Position numbers and translations under genes: made by a program. From JAKLKS01 sp964370855 (GTDB lineage: Bacteria; Planctomycetota; JAJSAM01; JAKLKS01): a stretch of 50,448 nt of DNA. The number at the start of each line of letters is the position of its first letter. The stretch's first letter is position 1. The stretch is taken from positions 1 through 50,448 of the forward strand of contig CAYJMF010000023.1 in NCBI GenBank assembly GCA_964370855.1, read 5' to 3'. This document shows positions 1-8,447 of the stretch, piece after piece. The notes below the pieces were generated by a model that searched no databases, was not told the DNA's origin, and saw nothing but the letters and a program-made list of their open reading frames with translations.

Positions 1-951
1 GCCCCCGCCTTCGTCCGTCCCGGCGGGCAGCGCGCCATCGCCACCCCCTTCACCCGCCGCCTCGCCCGGGAGAAGGACCTCGACATCGAGAAGATCCCCG
101 GCACCGGGCCCGGTGGCCGCGTGACCGACGAGGACGTCGCCGGCTTCGCCGGCGGGGGCGCCGCCGCGGTCCCCGCCGCCCGCGGGGCAGCCGCCGCACC
201 CTCCGCCATCCGCCCCGCCGCTCCGCCGGCCCCCGCCCCCGCGGCGCGGGGCGACGAGGTGGTCCCCATCCGCGGCCTCCGCCGGAAGATCTACGAGCGC
301 ATGGCCATCGCCAAGAGCCACGCCGCCCACTTCTCCTACGTGGACGACGTGGACGTGACGGAGCTCGTCGAGCTGCGCAACCTGATGAAGGAGCGGGCGA
401 AGCTCCGCGGCGCGAAGCTCACCTTCCTCCCCTTCATCATGAAGGCCATCGTCGAGGGCTTCCGGCAGTTCCCCACCCTCAACGCCACCGTGGACGAGGC
501 GGCGGGCGCCTACACCGTGCGCGGCGCCCGCAACTTCGGCATCGCCGTGGACTCGGAGCCGGGCCTCATCGTCCCCGTCGTCAAGGGGGTGGACTCCCGC
601 GGCCTCGTGGACCTCGCCCTCGAGATCGAGCGCGTGGCGACGGACGCCCGCAACTCGAAGTCGAAGCTGGACGACCTCCAGGGGGGGACCTTCACCATCA
701 CCAACGCCGGGAACATCGGCGGCCTCTTCGCCACCCCCGTCATCAACTTCCCCGAGGTCGCCATCCTCGGGGTCCACAAGATCCAGAAGACCCCCCGCGT
801 GGTCGGCGACCGCATCGCGATCCGCGACGTCATGTACCTCAGCATCTCCATCGACCACCGCATCAACGACGGCGCCACGGGCGCGCGCTTCATGAACGTC
901 GTCAAGGAGATGCTCGAGGACCCCAAGCGGATCCTCGCCGGGGAGATCTAG
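1..951 (+). CDS. 2-oxoacid dehydrogenase complex E2 (dihydrolipoamide acyltransferase), 5'-truncated
   Basis: The C-terminal 316 residues of an E2 acyltransferase are present; the lipoyl domain and start lie off the left edge. The frame is open from base 1. Residues about 11-46 form the peripheral subunit-binding domain (ATPFTRRLAREKDLD, then GTGPGGRV). An Ala/Pro-rich swinging linker follows, and then the catalytic domain from about residue 83. The catalytic motif DHRINDG (residues 285-291) matches the family DHRxxDG. E2 moves the acyl group from lipoyl-lysine to CoA in the cytoplasmic complex. It is followed after 7 bp by E1-alpha and then E3, so this is one operon; E1-beta probably lies just upstream. 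The substrate (pyruvate or branched-chain oxoacids) cannot be fixed from this fragment. Confidence 0.95.
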   Translation, partial: APAFVRPGGQRAIATPFTRRLAREKDLDIEKIPGTGPGGRVTDEDVAGFAGGGAAAVPAARGAAAAPSAIRPAAPPAPAPAARGDEVVPIRGLRRKIYERMAIAKSHAAHFSYVDDVDVTELVELRNLMKERAKLRGAKLTFLPFIMKAIVEGFRQFPTLNATVDEAAGAYTVRGARNFGIAVDSEPGLIVPVVKGVDSRGLVDLALEIERVATDARNSKSKLDDLQGGTFTITNAGNIGGLFATPVINFPEVAILGVHKIQKTPRVVGDRIAIRDVMYLSISIDHRINDGATGARFMNVVKEMLEDPKRILAGEI

Positions 952-958
952 CGGAGCG

Positions 959-2101
959 ATGGCGCCCCGGAAGTCCCCGACCGCGCCGGGGGAGGCCGAC
1001 CTCGGCCTCCTCCGCGTGCTCCGCGACGACGGCTCCTCGGACCGCGCCGCGGATCCGCACCTCCCGCCGGAGCGCTGCGCGGAGCTCTACCGGCGGATGC
1101 TCTTCCTCCGCGAGTTCGACGCCCGGATGCTCGGCCTCCAGCGGCAGGGGCGCATCGCCTTCTACGGGGCCTCCCTCGGCCAGGAGGCGGCCGTCGTGGG
1201 GAGCGCGGCCTGCGCGGCCCCCGGCGACTGGGTGTTCCCGGCGCTGCGCGAGGGGGGGGCGGCTCTGCTCCGCGGGATGCCGCTCCGCACCTACATCGGC
1301 CAGCTCTACGGGAACTCCGCCGACGAGTGCCTCGGCCACCAGCAGCCCATGCACTTCTCCTGGCGCGCGGGGAACCACGTCTCCCTCTCCTCCCCCATCG
1401 GGACCCAGATCCCCCAGGCCGTCGGCGCCGCCATGGCCGCCCGCCTGCGCGGGGATCCCGTCGTCGTCCTCGCCTACTTGGGGGACGGCGCCACCAGCGA
1501 GGGGGACTTCCACGTCGGGATGAACTTCGCCGGCGTCTTCAGGGCCCCCGTCGTCCTCGTCTGCCAGAACAACGGCTGGGCCATCTCCGTCCCCGTCTCC
1601 ATGCAGACCGCCTCGGAGACCATCGCCGTGAAGGCGCGGGCCTACGGGATGCCCGGCGTGCGCGTGGACGGGAACGACGTGCTGGCGGTCTACGCCTCGG
1701 TGTCGAAGGCGATGCAGCGCGCCCGCGCCGGCGGCGGCCCCACGTTCCTCGAGCTCGTCACCTACCGGCGGCTCGGCCACTCCTCTTCCGACGACCCCTC
1801 CCGCTACCGGGACGAGAAGGAGGTGGCGGAGTGGGAGCGGAAGGACCCCCTCGCCCGGTTCCGGAAGTACCTCGAGAAGAGGCGCCTCTGGAGCGCGCGG
1901 CAGGAGGCGAAGGCCGTCGAGGAAATCGGCGCGGAGATCAAGGCGGCCGTCCTCGAGGCGGAGGCCGCCCCGGAGCCCCCCCTCGAGAGCCTCGTCGAGC
2001 ACGTGTACGCCGCGGTGCCCGCGTCCCTCGAGAGGCAGCTCGAAGAGGTCCGCCCGGGCTTCCGGGCCGGCGGGAAGGCGGAGGGCGCCTTCCCGCTGTG
2101 A
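959..2101 (+). CDS. 2-oxoacid dehydrogenase E1 component, alpha subunit (branched-chain/pyruvate type)
   Basis: This 380-residue thiamine-diphosphate subunit would decarboxylate the 2-oxoacid and acylate lipoyl-E2. The ThDP motif is clear: GDG at residues 175-177 and NN at 204-205. The loop RRLGHSSSDDPSRYR (from 271) matches the phosphorylation-loop region of branched-chain E1-alpha. Together with the SSPIGTQ segment this favours branched-chain or mixed specificity over a strict pyruvate enzyme; that is inference. The ATG lies 7 bp after the E2 stop behind GCGGAG. An E1-alpha needs an E1-beta partner, and none lies between here and E3, so it should be upstream of the window. Confidence 0.93.
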   Translation: MAPRKSPTAPGEADLGLLRVLRDDGSSDRAADPHLPPERCAELYRRMLFLREFDARMLGLQRQGRIAFYGASLGQEAAVVGSAACAAPGDWVFPALREGGAALLRGMPLRTYIGQLYGNSADECLGHQQPMHFSWRAGNHVSLSSPIGTQIPQAVGAAMAARLRGDPVVVLAYLGDGATSEGDFHVGMNFAGVFRAPVVLVCQNNGWAISVPVSMQTASETIAVKARAYGMPGVRVDGNDVLAVYASVSKAMQRARAGGGPTFLELVTYRRLGHSSSDDPSRYRDEKEVAEWERKDPLARFRKYLEKRRLWSARQEAKAVEEIGAEIKAAVLEAEAAPEPPLESLVEHVYAAVPASLERQLEEVRPGFRAGGKAEGAFPL

Positions 2102-2199
2102 CGCACCGGACCCGATTTGTCCCGGTCCGGGGGAGCTGAAGGCGAGAATCGGGCCCCGCCCGCGCCGCGCCGCGGGACCACCCACCGAAGGAGAACACC

Positions 2200-3597
2200 A
2201 TGGCAGCCCACAAGTGCGACGTCCTCGTCCTCGGCTCCGGCCCCGGCGGCTACGTGGCCGCCATCCGAGCGGCCCAGCTCGGGAAGAAGGTCGTCCTCGT
2301 CGAGAAGGGGGAGCTCGGGGGCGTCTGCCTGAACGTGGGCTGCATCCCCTCCAAGGCCCTCATCAACGCCGCCTCCCTCGTGGACAAGGCGCGCAAGGGG
2401 GCGGAGATGGGGATCACCTTCACGGACCTCAAGGTGGACCTCGCGAAGCTCGTCGAGTGGAAGAACGGGGTCGTGAAGAAGCTCACCGGCGGCATCGGCA
2501 CCCTGCTGAAGATGGGCGGTGTCGTCGTGCTGCAGGGACACGGCACCTTCACCGCCCCCACACGGCTCGAGGTGAAGGGGGCCGGCGGCGTCGAGACCGT
2601 CGAGGCCGCCGACGTCATCATCGCCACGGGCTCCCGCCCCATCGAGATCCCCGGCTTCGCCGTGGACGGGAAGCGGGTCCTCTCCTCCACGGAGGCGCTG
2701 GACCTGAAGGAGATCCCGAAGCGGGTCGTCGTCATCGGCGGCGGCTACATCGGCCTCGAGCTCGGCATCTACCTCTCCAAGATGGGGAGCGAGGTGACCG
2801 TGGTGGAGCTGACCGCGGGCCTGCTTCCCGGGCAGGACCCGGACCTCGTGCGCATCGTCGAGCGCTCCCTCAAGAAGCGGAAGGTGAAGATCCTGCTGGA
2901 GACGAAGGCGAAGTCCTGGAAGGACGGGAAGGACGGCGCCGTCATCACCGTGGAGACGAAGAAGGGACCCCAGGACATCCCCTGCGACGTCATCCTCTCC
3001 ACCGTCGGCCGCCGCACCAACGTCGAGGGCTACGGCCTCGAGAAGACCGGCGCGAAGGTCGAGAAGGGGTTCATCGTCATCGACGAGACCTGCCGCACCA
3101 CGGTCCCCCACGTCTACGCCATCGGCGACGTGGCGGGCCAGCCCATGCTCGCCCACAAGGCGAGCAGGGAGGGCGTGATCGCGGCGGAGGTCATCGCCGG
3201 CCTGAAGAGCGCGCGGGACTGGCGCTCCGTCCCGGCGGTCATCTTCACGGACCCGGAGATCGCCTCCGTGGGCATGACCGAGGAGCAGGCGAAGGCCGCG
3301 GGGTACGACCCCGTGGTCGGGAAGTTCCCCTTCGCGGCCCTCGGCCGAGCGCTCGCCATCGGCGAGACCGACGGCTTCGCCAAGATCGTGGCGGACCGGA
3401 AGACCGACCTGGTCCTCGGGGTGCACGTCGTCGGCCCCCACGCATGCGACCTCATCTCCGAGGGGGCGCTGGCCATCGAGGCGGGCCTCCGGGCCGAGGA
3501 CATCGGAGGGACGATTCATCCCCATCCGACCCTGCCCGAGGCCATCATGGAGGCGGCCCACGCGCTGCACGGGAAGTCCGTGCACATCGCGAAGTAG
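2200..3597 (+). CDS. lpdA: Dihydrolipoyl dehydrogenase (E3)
   Basis: A 465-residue flavoprotein disulfide reductase that reoxidises dihydrolipoamide on E2 with NAD+. FAD-binding GSGPGG is at residues 12-17 and the redox disulfide CLNVGC at C43/C48. The NAD-binding GGGYIGLE lies mid-protein, and the His-Glu catalytic dyad motif HPHPTLPE is at 440-447. Length is normal. The ATG has a strong Shine-Dalgarno (AAGGAG, 8 nt upstream). It is separated from E1-alpha by 98 bp, so it may also have its own promoter, but orientation and function place it in the same operon. Confidence 0.97.
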   Translation: MAAHKCDVLVLGSGPGGYVAAIRAAQLGKKVVLVEKGELGGVCLNVGCIPSKALINAASLVDKARKGAEMGITFTDLKVDLAKLVEWKNGVVKKLTGGIGTLLKMGGVVVLQGHGTFTAPTRLEVKGAGGVETVEAADVIIATGSRPIEIPGFAVDGKRVLSSTEALDLKEIPKRVVVIGGGYIGLELGIYLSKMGSEVTVVELTAGLLPGQDPDLVRIVERSLKKRKVKILLETKAKSWKDGKDGAVITVETKKGPQDIPCDVILSTVGRRTNVEGYGLEKTGAKVEKGFIVIDETCRTTVPHVYAIGDVAGQPMLAHKASREGVIAAEVIAGLKSARDWRSVPAVIFTDPEIASVGMTEEQAKAAGYDPVVGKFPFAALGRALAIGETDGFAKIVADRKTDLVLGVHVVGPHACDLISEGALAIEAGLRAEDIGGTIHPHPTLPEAIMEAAHALHGKSVHIAK

Positions 3598-3627
3598 GGG
3601 CGTCACCGGAAGCCGGGGGGGACGAGG

Positions 3628-4581
3628 ATGGAGGGGGACCGCAAGAGCCCGGCCGCGGCCTTCTTCCTCTCCGTGATCCCCGGCCTCGGCCACCTCTACG
3701 TCGGCCGGGTGGGGGCGGGAATCGCCTGGCTCGCGGCGATCTTCATCCTCTACACCACCCCCCTCGCCCCCATCGCCGTGGTCCTCCACTTCATCTGCGC
3801 CGCCACCGCCGCCCGCGCCGCCGAGGCCGCGAACCGGGAGGAGCGGGAGGAGATCCGGGGCCGGCGCGAGAGCGCGTCGGACGTGGCGCGCATCCTCGAC
3901 GAGGCGGTCCGCCGCGGGCCCGCCGGGGCCGCCCCCGGCGCGGCACCCGGCGCGGCCCCCGCGGGGCCCCTCGGCGATCCGCCGCCCCGCCTCATGCGGG
4001 CCGCCTTCCCGGTCCCCGCCCCCTCCCTCGTGGAAGCCCTCGCCCGGGGGATGCAGGCGGCGGGGCTCCTCGTGCTCGGCGTGGACCGCAAGCGCCTCCG
4101 CGTCCGCGGATCCGCCGACCTCGGCGGCGGCCTCTACACGACGGCCGTGGCCCAGGTGGAGGAGACACCCTCCGGCTCCCGGGTGCGCCTGCTCGTGGAC
4201 CGGCCCGAGGGCTCCCCCCTCTCCCCGGAGCGGGACGACGCCATCCTCCGGGAGATCCTGCAGCGCACGGAGGCGGCGCTGGCGGCGGACGGCGCCTCCG
4301 CCATGGACCCCTCCGCGGCCCGGTCCGCACCCATCGTCGGCGAGGGGGAGTCCCTCACGGAGGACCACTTCATCGAGCAGCTCCGCGAGGCGTGGGAATC
4401 CTGGGACCAGGGCTGGCTCCCCGACGAGGAGTGGGCGGCGCGCAAGCGGAGCCTGCTCTCCGGCGTGGCCCTGCGCCACACCACCCGGTTCTCGGACTTC
4501 ATGGCGGTCTGCCGGCCCCTGGCGGAGGCCGGGGTGCTGGAGCCGGAGGATCTCCGGCTGCTGGAGGCGCGGCTGCGGTAG
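3628..4581 (+). CDS. Hypothetical membrane protein with C-terminal module shared with the 6531-6932 protein
   Basis: This 317-residue protein is not recognised by family. Residues 9-62 hold two hydrophobic segments around PGLGHLYVGR, a pattern seen in small TM2-like and DUF5683-like membrane proteins. A charged stretch (65-95) and a low-complexity Ala/Gly/Pro linker (97-118) follow. Residues about 125-220 form a soluble module whose core, VEET-x2-GSRVRLLVDRP, closely matches the separate 133-residue protein at 6531-6932. The C-terminus (IEQLREAWESWDQGWLPDEEW) looks SHOCT-like. The ATG is preceded by GGGGGGACGAGG. The stop codon abuts a 47-bp-arm inverted repeat. Function unknown. Confidence 0.8.
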   Translation: MEGDRKSPAAAFFLSVIPGLGHLYVGRVGAGIAWLAAIFILYTTPLAPIAVVLHFICAATAARAAEAANREEREEIRGRRESASDVARILDEAVRRGPAGAAPGAAPGAAPAGPLGDPPPRLMRAAFPVPAPSLVEALARGMQAAGLLVLGVDRKRLRVRGSADLGGGLYTTAVAQVEETPSGSRVRLLVDRPEGSPLSPERDDAILREILQRTEAALAADGASAMDPSAARSAPIVGEGESLTEDHFIEQLREAWESWDQGWLPDEEWAARKRSLLSGVALRHTTRFSDFMAVCRPLAEAGVLEPEDLRLLEARLR

Positions 4582-4701
4582 GCCGCCATACTGAACCCGA
4601 CCCAGATTGGCGGCGGGAGCGGGGGCGAACCATCATGCCCAGGGAGGGTGGGTCTCGCCCCCGCCCCCGCCGCCAATCTGGGTCGGGTTCAGTATGGCGG
4701 C
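4582..4701. repeat. Near-perfect inverted repeat, 47-bp arms, 26-nt loop
   Basis: The left arm is 4582-4628 and the right arm 4655-4701; they are reverse complements with a single mismatch (46/47). Arms begin GCCGCCATACTGAACCCGAC. The element starts on the base after the TAG stop of the upstream gene. It could act as a strong transcription or mRNA-end hairpin or be a MITE/REP-type dispersed element. No target-site duplication is evident at the flanks and there is no T-tract. Confidence 0.9.
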
Positions 4702-4759
4702 CCGTGACTTCGTAAATGGGCGATTCCCGACAATCCCCTCCACGCCCGACGGAGGCGCC

Positions 4760-4765
4760 TATCCT
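4760..4765 (+). promoter_or_regulatory. Candidate -10 box TATCCT, 6 nt before ATG
   Basis: TATCCT ends 6 nt before the ATG at 4772, so the transcript would begin at or next to the start codon (leaderless pattern seen at many genes here). No clear -35. Confidence 0.45.
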
Positions 4766-4771
4766 TCATGC

Positions 4772-6466
4772 ATGAGCAGCCCATCCGGTGATGGACACCC
4801 GGCGCGCAGCAGCGGGCGGCGGCTTCTCCCCGGACTCCTCCTCCTGTCCGCCGGATTCCTCGCCGCGTGGTCCCTGAAGCCCCCGCCTTCCTCCGGGTCA
4901 CTGCTCATTCCTCCCGGCGGACCGCCGGCGGCGGGAGAGGGGGAGGCCGGGCTTCCGCCGCCCTCCCCGGCCCTGGCCGGACTCCAGATCCCCGCCCTCG
5001 CCAGGAAGGCGATGACCATCGTCCCCGGGGTCCACCTCCTGGGGCGGACCTTCCCCAACGCCGCCTACGTGGTGGAGACGAGCGAGGGGCTGGTGCTCGT
5101 GGACACCTGCCGAGAGGCGGACGCGGGTCCGATCCTCGAGCAGATGGACGCCCTCGGCCTGGACCCGGCCCGGCTCCGGATGATCCTCCTCACCCACGCC
5201 CACGGGGATCACTCCATGGGCGCCGCGCGCCTCTGCGAACTGACCGGGGCCACCCTGTACGCGGGGCGGAAGGCCGCCGGGATCCTCCGCGAGGGCGTCT
5301 CGGATGAGGCGATCTACAGCATCTTCCACATGCGCCGCGAACTCCACCGGACGGAGGTCGACGTCCCCCTGGATGGGGGAGAGGAGATCCGGCTGGGGGA
5401 GGCCGTGTTCCGGGCCCTCGCGGCACCGGGACATTCCGCGGGAGGCGTCTGCTACCTCCTGGAACTCCGCGGGATGCGCATCCTCTTCCCGGGCGACGTC
5501 ATCATGTCGCTCTCCAACGAGGGCCCGCTCACGGGCACGGGAGTCTACTCGACTGCCCTCTCCCCGCGATTCGGGGGGGACGCGGAGGCCTACGAGTCCA
5601 CGCTCCGGATGCTCCTCGCGCTCCCCCCGCCGGACCTCGTCCTCCCCGGCCATCCCGCGGCGGACCTCGAACCGCAGAGTCCCCGGATGCAGGCCTGGTG
5701 GTGGAAGGAACTCATCGAGGACGGCATCACGAAGATCCGGCGCAACCGGGACCGCCTCCGGACCGACGGGACCGACTTCCTGGACCGCACCCCCCGGGAG
5801 CTCCTCCCCGGCCTCTACTCCCTCGGCCAGTTCGGGGGAACGGCCTGCTACGCGCTGCGGGGGGCGAAGGGGGAGCTGATCCTCGTGAACGCACCGGGGG
5901 ACGCTGAGTGTGCCGGGCGCCTCCGGGAGGCCCTGCGCGCGGCCGGCGCGGGGAGCCGCCTCCCGGCGGTGGTCCTCCTCACCTCCTCCTGGAAGCACGC
6001 GACGGGAGGGCTCCGGGCGCTGCTGGAGGAGTCCCCCTGCGTCGTGTACGCCCCCGCCGGGGGGCTGGAGGAGGTCCGGACGAGGTGCCCCGCGGGGGTC
6101 GATCTCCGCCCGGCCGAGTCCCTCCCGGGAGTGTCGGGCATCGAGGTGTCCGTCCTCCCCGTCAGGGGCGCGGCCTCGCCCTCGGTCTCCTACCTGTTCC
6201 GCCGGGAAGGGAAGTCCGTCCTCGCGACGGGGGAGATCCCCGACCCGGTCACCGTCGAGCCCGAGGACGAGGAGGGGCGGTGGTCCGGCCGGAGGCCGCT
6301 CGACCCCGCCGCCGTGCTGGCCACGATGGCTCCCCTCGAGAAGCTGGCCCCGGACCTCTGGCTTCCCCTTCAGCCCCTCATGGACCAGAACGCCAACCTC
6401 TACGACTCCGACTGGCGGAGGGTCATCGAGCACACGCGGGGCCGGCTCGAGAACGCGCTGCGGTGA
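4772..6466 (+). CDS. Exported duplicated metallo-beta-lactamase-fold protein with a degenerate second domain
   Basis: A 564-residue protein. The first ATG consistent with a signal/anchor segment is at 4772; residues 17-32 (LLPGLLLLSAGFLAAW) form a membrane anchor or signal peptide. MBL domain 1 starts near residue 85 and has the metal motif THAHGDH at 141-147, followed by PGHSAGG, FPGDVIM and LPGHPA, which supply the remaining ligands. From about residue 346 a second copy begins (PGLYSLGQFGGTACY parallels PGVHLLGRTFPNAAY). Its metal motif position reads TSSWKH (404-409), so the ligands are lost. The second half is probably structural or regulatory. Substrate unknown; the fold includes hydrolases of lactams, thioesters and phosphodiesters. 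A TTG start at 4607 would place coding sequence inside the inverted repeat and is unlikely. Confidence 0.85.
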   Translation: MSSPSGDGHPARSSGRRLLPGLLLLSAGFLAAWSLKPPPSSGSLLIPPGGPPAAGEGEAGLPPPSPALAGLQIPALARKAMTIVPGVHLLGRTFPNAAYVVETSEGLVLVDTCREADAGPILEQMDALGLDPARLRMILLTHAHGDHSMGAARLCELTGATLYAGRKAAGILREGVSDEAIYSIFHMRRELHRTEVDVPLDGGEEIRLGEAVFRALAAPGHSAGGVCYLLELRGMRILFPGDVIMSLSNEGPLTGTGVYSTALSPRFGGDAEAYESTLRMLLALPPPDLVLPGHPAADLEPQSPRMQAWWWKELIEDGITKIRRNRDRLRTDGTDFLDRTPRELLPGLYSLGQFGGTACYALRGAKGELILVNAPGDAECAGRLREALRAAGAGSRLPAVVLLTSSWKHATGGLRALLEESPCVVYAPAGGLEEVRTRCPAGVDLRPAESLPGVSGIEVSVLPVRGAASPSVSYLFRREGKSVLATGEIPDPVTVEPEDEEGRWSGRRPLDPAAVLATMAPLEKLAPDLWLPLQPLMDQNANLYDSDWRRVIEHTRGRLENALR

Positions 6467-6530
6467 CGGAGGGGGGCTGGCGCCGGACCGCCTCCCCGCG
6501 GTACTCTTCCTCCGTCCCGGAGGACCGGCC

Positions 6531-6932
6531 ATGGAACCCACCGACGGCACCCCGCCCTCGACGACGCGCTGGCAGAAGGGGGACTACCGCCCCGAGACCG
6601 TGGAGAACCCCCCGCCGAAGTTCCTGACCGTGGGGTTCCGCGTCCCCCCGGACCGGATGGTGGACGGGATCCTCGGGGGGCTCGTCTCCGCGGGCATCGA
6701 GGTCCGGCTCGTGGACCGGGACGAGCGGCTCGTCATGGCCGTGGACGCGGTGCCCGGCGGGAAGCACGCCGCGGTGACCCTCTCCGTGGAGGAGACCGAC
6801 GGCGGCTCCCGGGTCCGCCTCGTCTACGACCGCCCCCCGGGCACCCGCATCGACCCCCGCTCCGACGAACTGCGCCTCAAGACCCTGCTGGAGAAGGTCG
6901 AGGCGGAACTGCCGCGGGTGATGGAGGGGTGA
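6531..6932 (+). CDS. Small hypothetical protein (shared VEET-GSRVRL module)
   Basis: This 133-residue soluble protein begins at an ATG with GGAGG 7 nt upstream. Residues 33-128 align with residues about 125-220 of the 3628-4581 membrane protein. Both carry VEET-x2-GSRVRL followed by an Asp-Arg-Pro and a helix ending in LLEKVEAEL (QRTEAAL in the other). The two copies imply a stand-alone domain family that is fused to a membrane anchor in one gene and free in the other. No catalytic motif is evident. A TACTCT -10 candidate lies at 6501-6506. Function unknown. Confidence 0.75.
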   Translation: MEPTDGTPPSTTRWQKGDYRPETVENPPPKFLTVGFRVPPDRMVDGILGGLVSAGIEVRLVDRDERLVMAVDAVPGGKHAAVTLSVEETDGGSRVRLVYDRPPGTRIDPRSDELRLKTLLEKVEAELPRVMEG

Positions 6933-6953
6933 CGCGAGCGGCGGCCCCCGCGG

Positions 6954-7667
6954 CTACTCCAGGCTGTCCCCCGGCTCGAGGTCGAAGATCTCGAGCCCCT
7001 TCACGCCGCCGCAGAGCTCGCGGAGCTCCTCGGGGCGGCCCGTGAGCGGGGGGAAGGTTCCCCAGTGCATGCCGATGACCTTCTTCACGCCCAGCAGCCG
7101 CACGGCGTGGCTCGCCTCCAACGGCCCCATCGTGTAGAGCCCCCCGATGGGGAGGAGGGCGAGGTCGGGCTTGTAGATCTGCCCGATGAGGGCCATGTCC
7201 CCGAAGACGTTGGTGTCGCCGGCGAAGTAGAAGCGGAAGCCGTTCTCGAGGGTCACGACGTATCCCCCGGCCTCCCCTCCGTAGACGATGGCGTCCCCGT
7301 CGCTGATGCCGCAGGAGTGGTCCGCCGCCACCATGGTCGCCTTGACGCCGGCCACCTCGACGGTGCCCCCCTTGTTCATCTCGACGGTGGTCGTCACCCC
7401 CTTCGACTTCAGCCAGCAGGCGGTCTCGAAGTTCGACACCACGGGGCAGGCGTGCTCCTTCGCCAGCTTCACCGCGTCGGCGATGTGGTCGAAGTGCCCG
7501 TGGGAGACGAGGAGCGCGTCCAGGGCCGGCAGCTTCTTCAACCGCGCCGGGCAGGCCGGGTTCCCCTCGACCCAGGGATCGAGGAGGAGCTGCTTCTTCC
7601 CCGGCGTCTCCACGAGGAAGGTCGAGTGCCCGAGCCACGTGAACCGTGCGCCGGCGCCGAGGCCCAT
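6954..7667 (-). CDS. UPF0173-type metal-dependent hydrolase (MBL superfamily)
   Basis: A 237-residue cytoplasmic MBL-fold protein. The N-terminus ARFTWLGHSTFLVE, the metal motif SHGHFDH (55-61), FAGDTNVFGDM (about 148-158) and GMHWGTFPPL (199-208) match the UPF0173/UlaG-like hydrolase family at normal length. The start at 7667 is chosen because AAGGAGG lies 8 nt upstream; an in-frame ATG further up would put that ribosome site inside the gene. It is divergent from the lipoprotein gene at 7755. The physiological substrate of this family is not established. Confidence 0.9.
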   Translation of the reverse strand: MGLGAGARFTWLGHSTFLVETPGKKQLLLDPWVEGNPACPARLKKLPALDALLVSHGHFDHIADAVKLAKEHACPVVSNFETACWLKSKGVTTTVEMNKGGTVEVAGVKATMVAADHSCGISDGDAIVYGGEAGGYVVTLENGFRFYFAGDTNVFGDMALIGQIYKPDLALLPIGGLYTMGPLEASHAVRLLGVKKVIGMHWGTFPPLTGRPEELRELCGGVKGLEIFDLEPGDSLE

Positions 7668-7754
7668 GGGAGGATCCTCCTTGAACATCCGCGTGCATCG
7701 CCCCTGAAGCCGGCCATTGTACGATGGTGGCAATCCAGCGGGGAGGAAGGCCAC

Positions 7755-8447
7755 ATGGGAGGAGTGACGAGGTTCATCGCGGCCGTGCTCCTCCTCTCCG
7801 CCTGCGCCTCCGCCCCCCCTTCCCCCTCCTCCGGACCCCGCTCCGCCCCCGACCCCCACCCCGCCCGCACCGCCGCCCGGGCCGCCGACGACGCCGCGCT
7901 GGAGGAGGCCCGCTCCTCCCTCGCCCCCCTCGAGGGCCACTTCCTGGCGGTGGCCGGCGGGAAGGTCCTCGGCGGCACCCTCCTCCCCGACGACACCGCC
8001 GGCCTCCTCCGCGCCGCCGCACCCGCCCCGGACCACGCCTACTTCTTCGTCCTCGGCACCGCGGGGGATCGGAAGGAGAGCCCCCCCGCGATCTACGAGC
8101 CCCGCCTCGCCGGGGAGGGCCTGCTGGCGGCCCTCGGGCTTCCCGCCGCCGACGGCGCGGCCCGGTCGGTCCGCGTGATCCTCGAGCCCGCCTCGGGCCT
8201 CGGCCGCGGGGCGCTCCTCGAGCTGGTCCTCGCCCGGGGCTGGTCCGGCACCGCCATGGTCGGTGAGGAGGACGCCGGGGCCCTCGGCCTCGCCCGCTCC
8301 GAGATCCCCGGCACCGTGGAGGTCGTGGAGCTCCTGACGGGGAGGACCGCCCGATGCCGGAGGGCCCTCGTCCGCGCCGCCCTCGCCCCGGGAGGGGAGG
8401 CCGCGCCCCGCCCCCCGATCCTCGTCGAGATCCTCTACCCGAGGTAG
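7755..8447 (+). CDS. Hypothetical lipoprotein
   Basis: This 230-residue protein has a clear lipobox: an N-terminal hydrophobic stretch then LLLSAC, with acylation expected at C17. A Pro/Ser-rich linker (20-40) precedes a single globular region of about 180 residues with no motif I recognise. A GGAGGAAGG ribosome site precedes the ATG and a TACGAT -10 candidate lies at 7720-7725. The 3' end overlaps the convergent peptidase gene by 13 bp. Likely located at the outer or cytoplasmic membrane facing the periplasm; function unknown. Confidence 0.75.
   Translation: MGGVTRFIAAVLLLSACASAPPSPSSGPRSAPDPHPARTAARAADDAALEEARSSLAPLEGHFLAVAGGKVLGGTLLPDDTAGLLRAAAPAPDHAYFFVLGTAGDRKESPPAIYEPRLAGEGLLAALGLPAADGAARSVRVILEPASGLGRGALLELVLARGWSGTAMVGEEDAGALGLARSEIPGTVEVVELLTGRTARCRRALVRAALAPGGEAAPRPPILVEILYPR

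Noticed and set aside
1804..4479. Long minus-strand frame (891 codons) across the E1-alpha, E3 and following genes
   Set aside because: It is antisense to three well-supported genes and its translation is low-complexity Gly/Arg/Pro/His-rich, as expected for shadow frames in very GC-rich DNA. Many similar frames (for example 35507-40753 minus) were rejected for the same reason.
4607..4771. TTG start giving the MBL protein a 55-residue N-terminal extension
   Set aside because: The extension would be coded by the inverted repeat and is poly-Pro/Gly; the ATG at 4772 precedes a proper signal segment and has a -10 box 6 nt before it.
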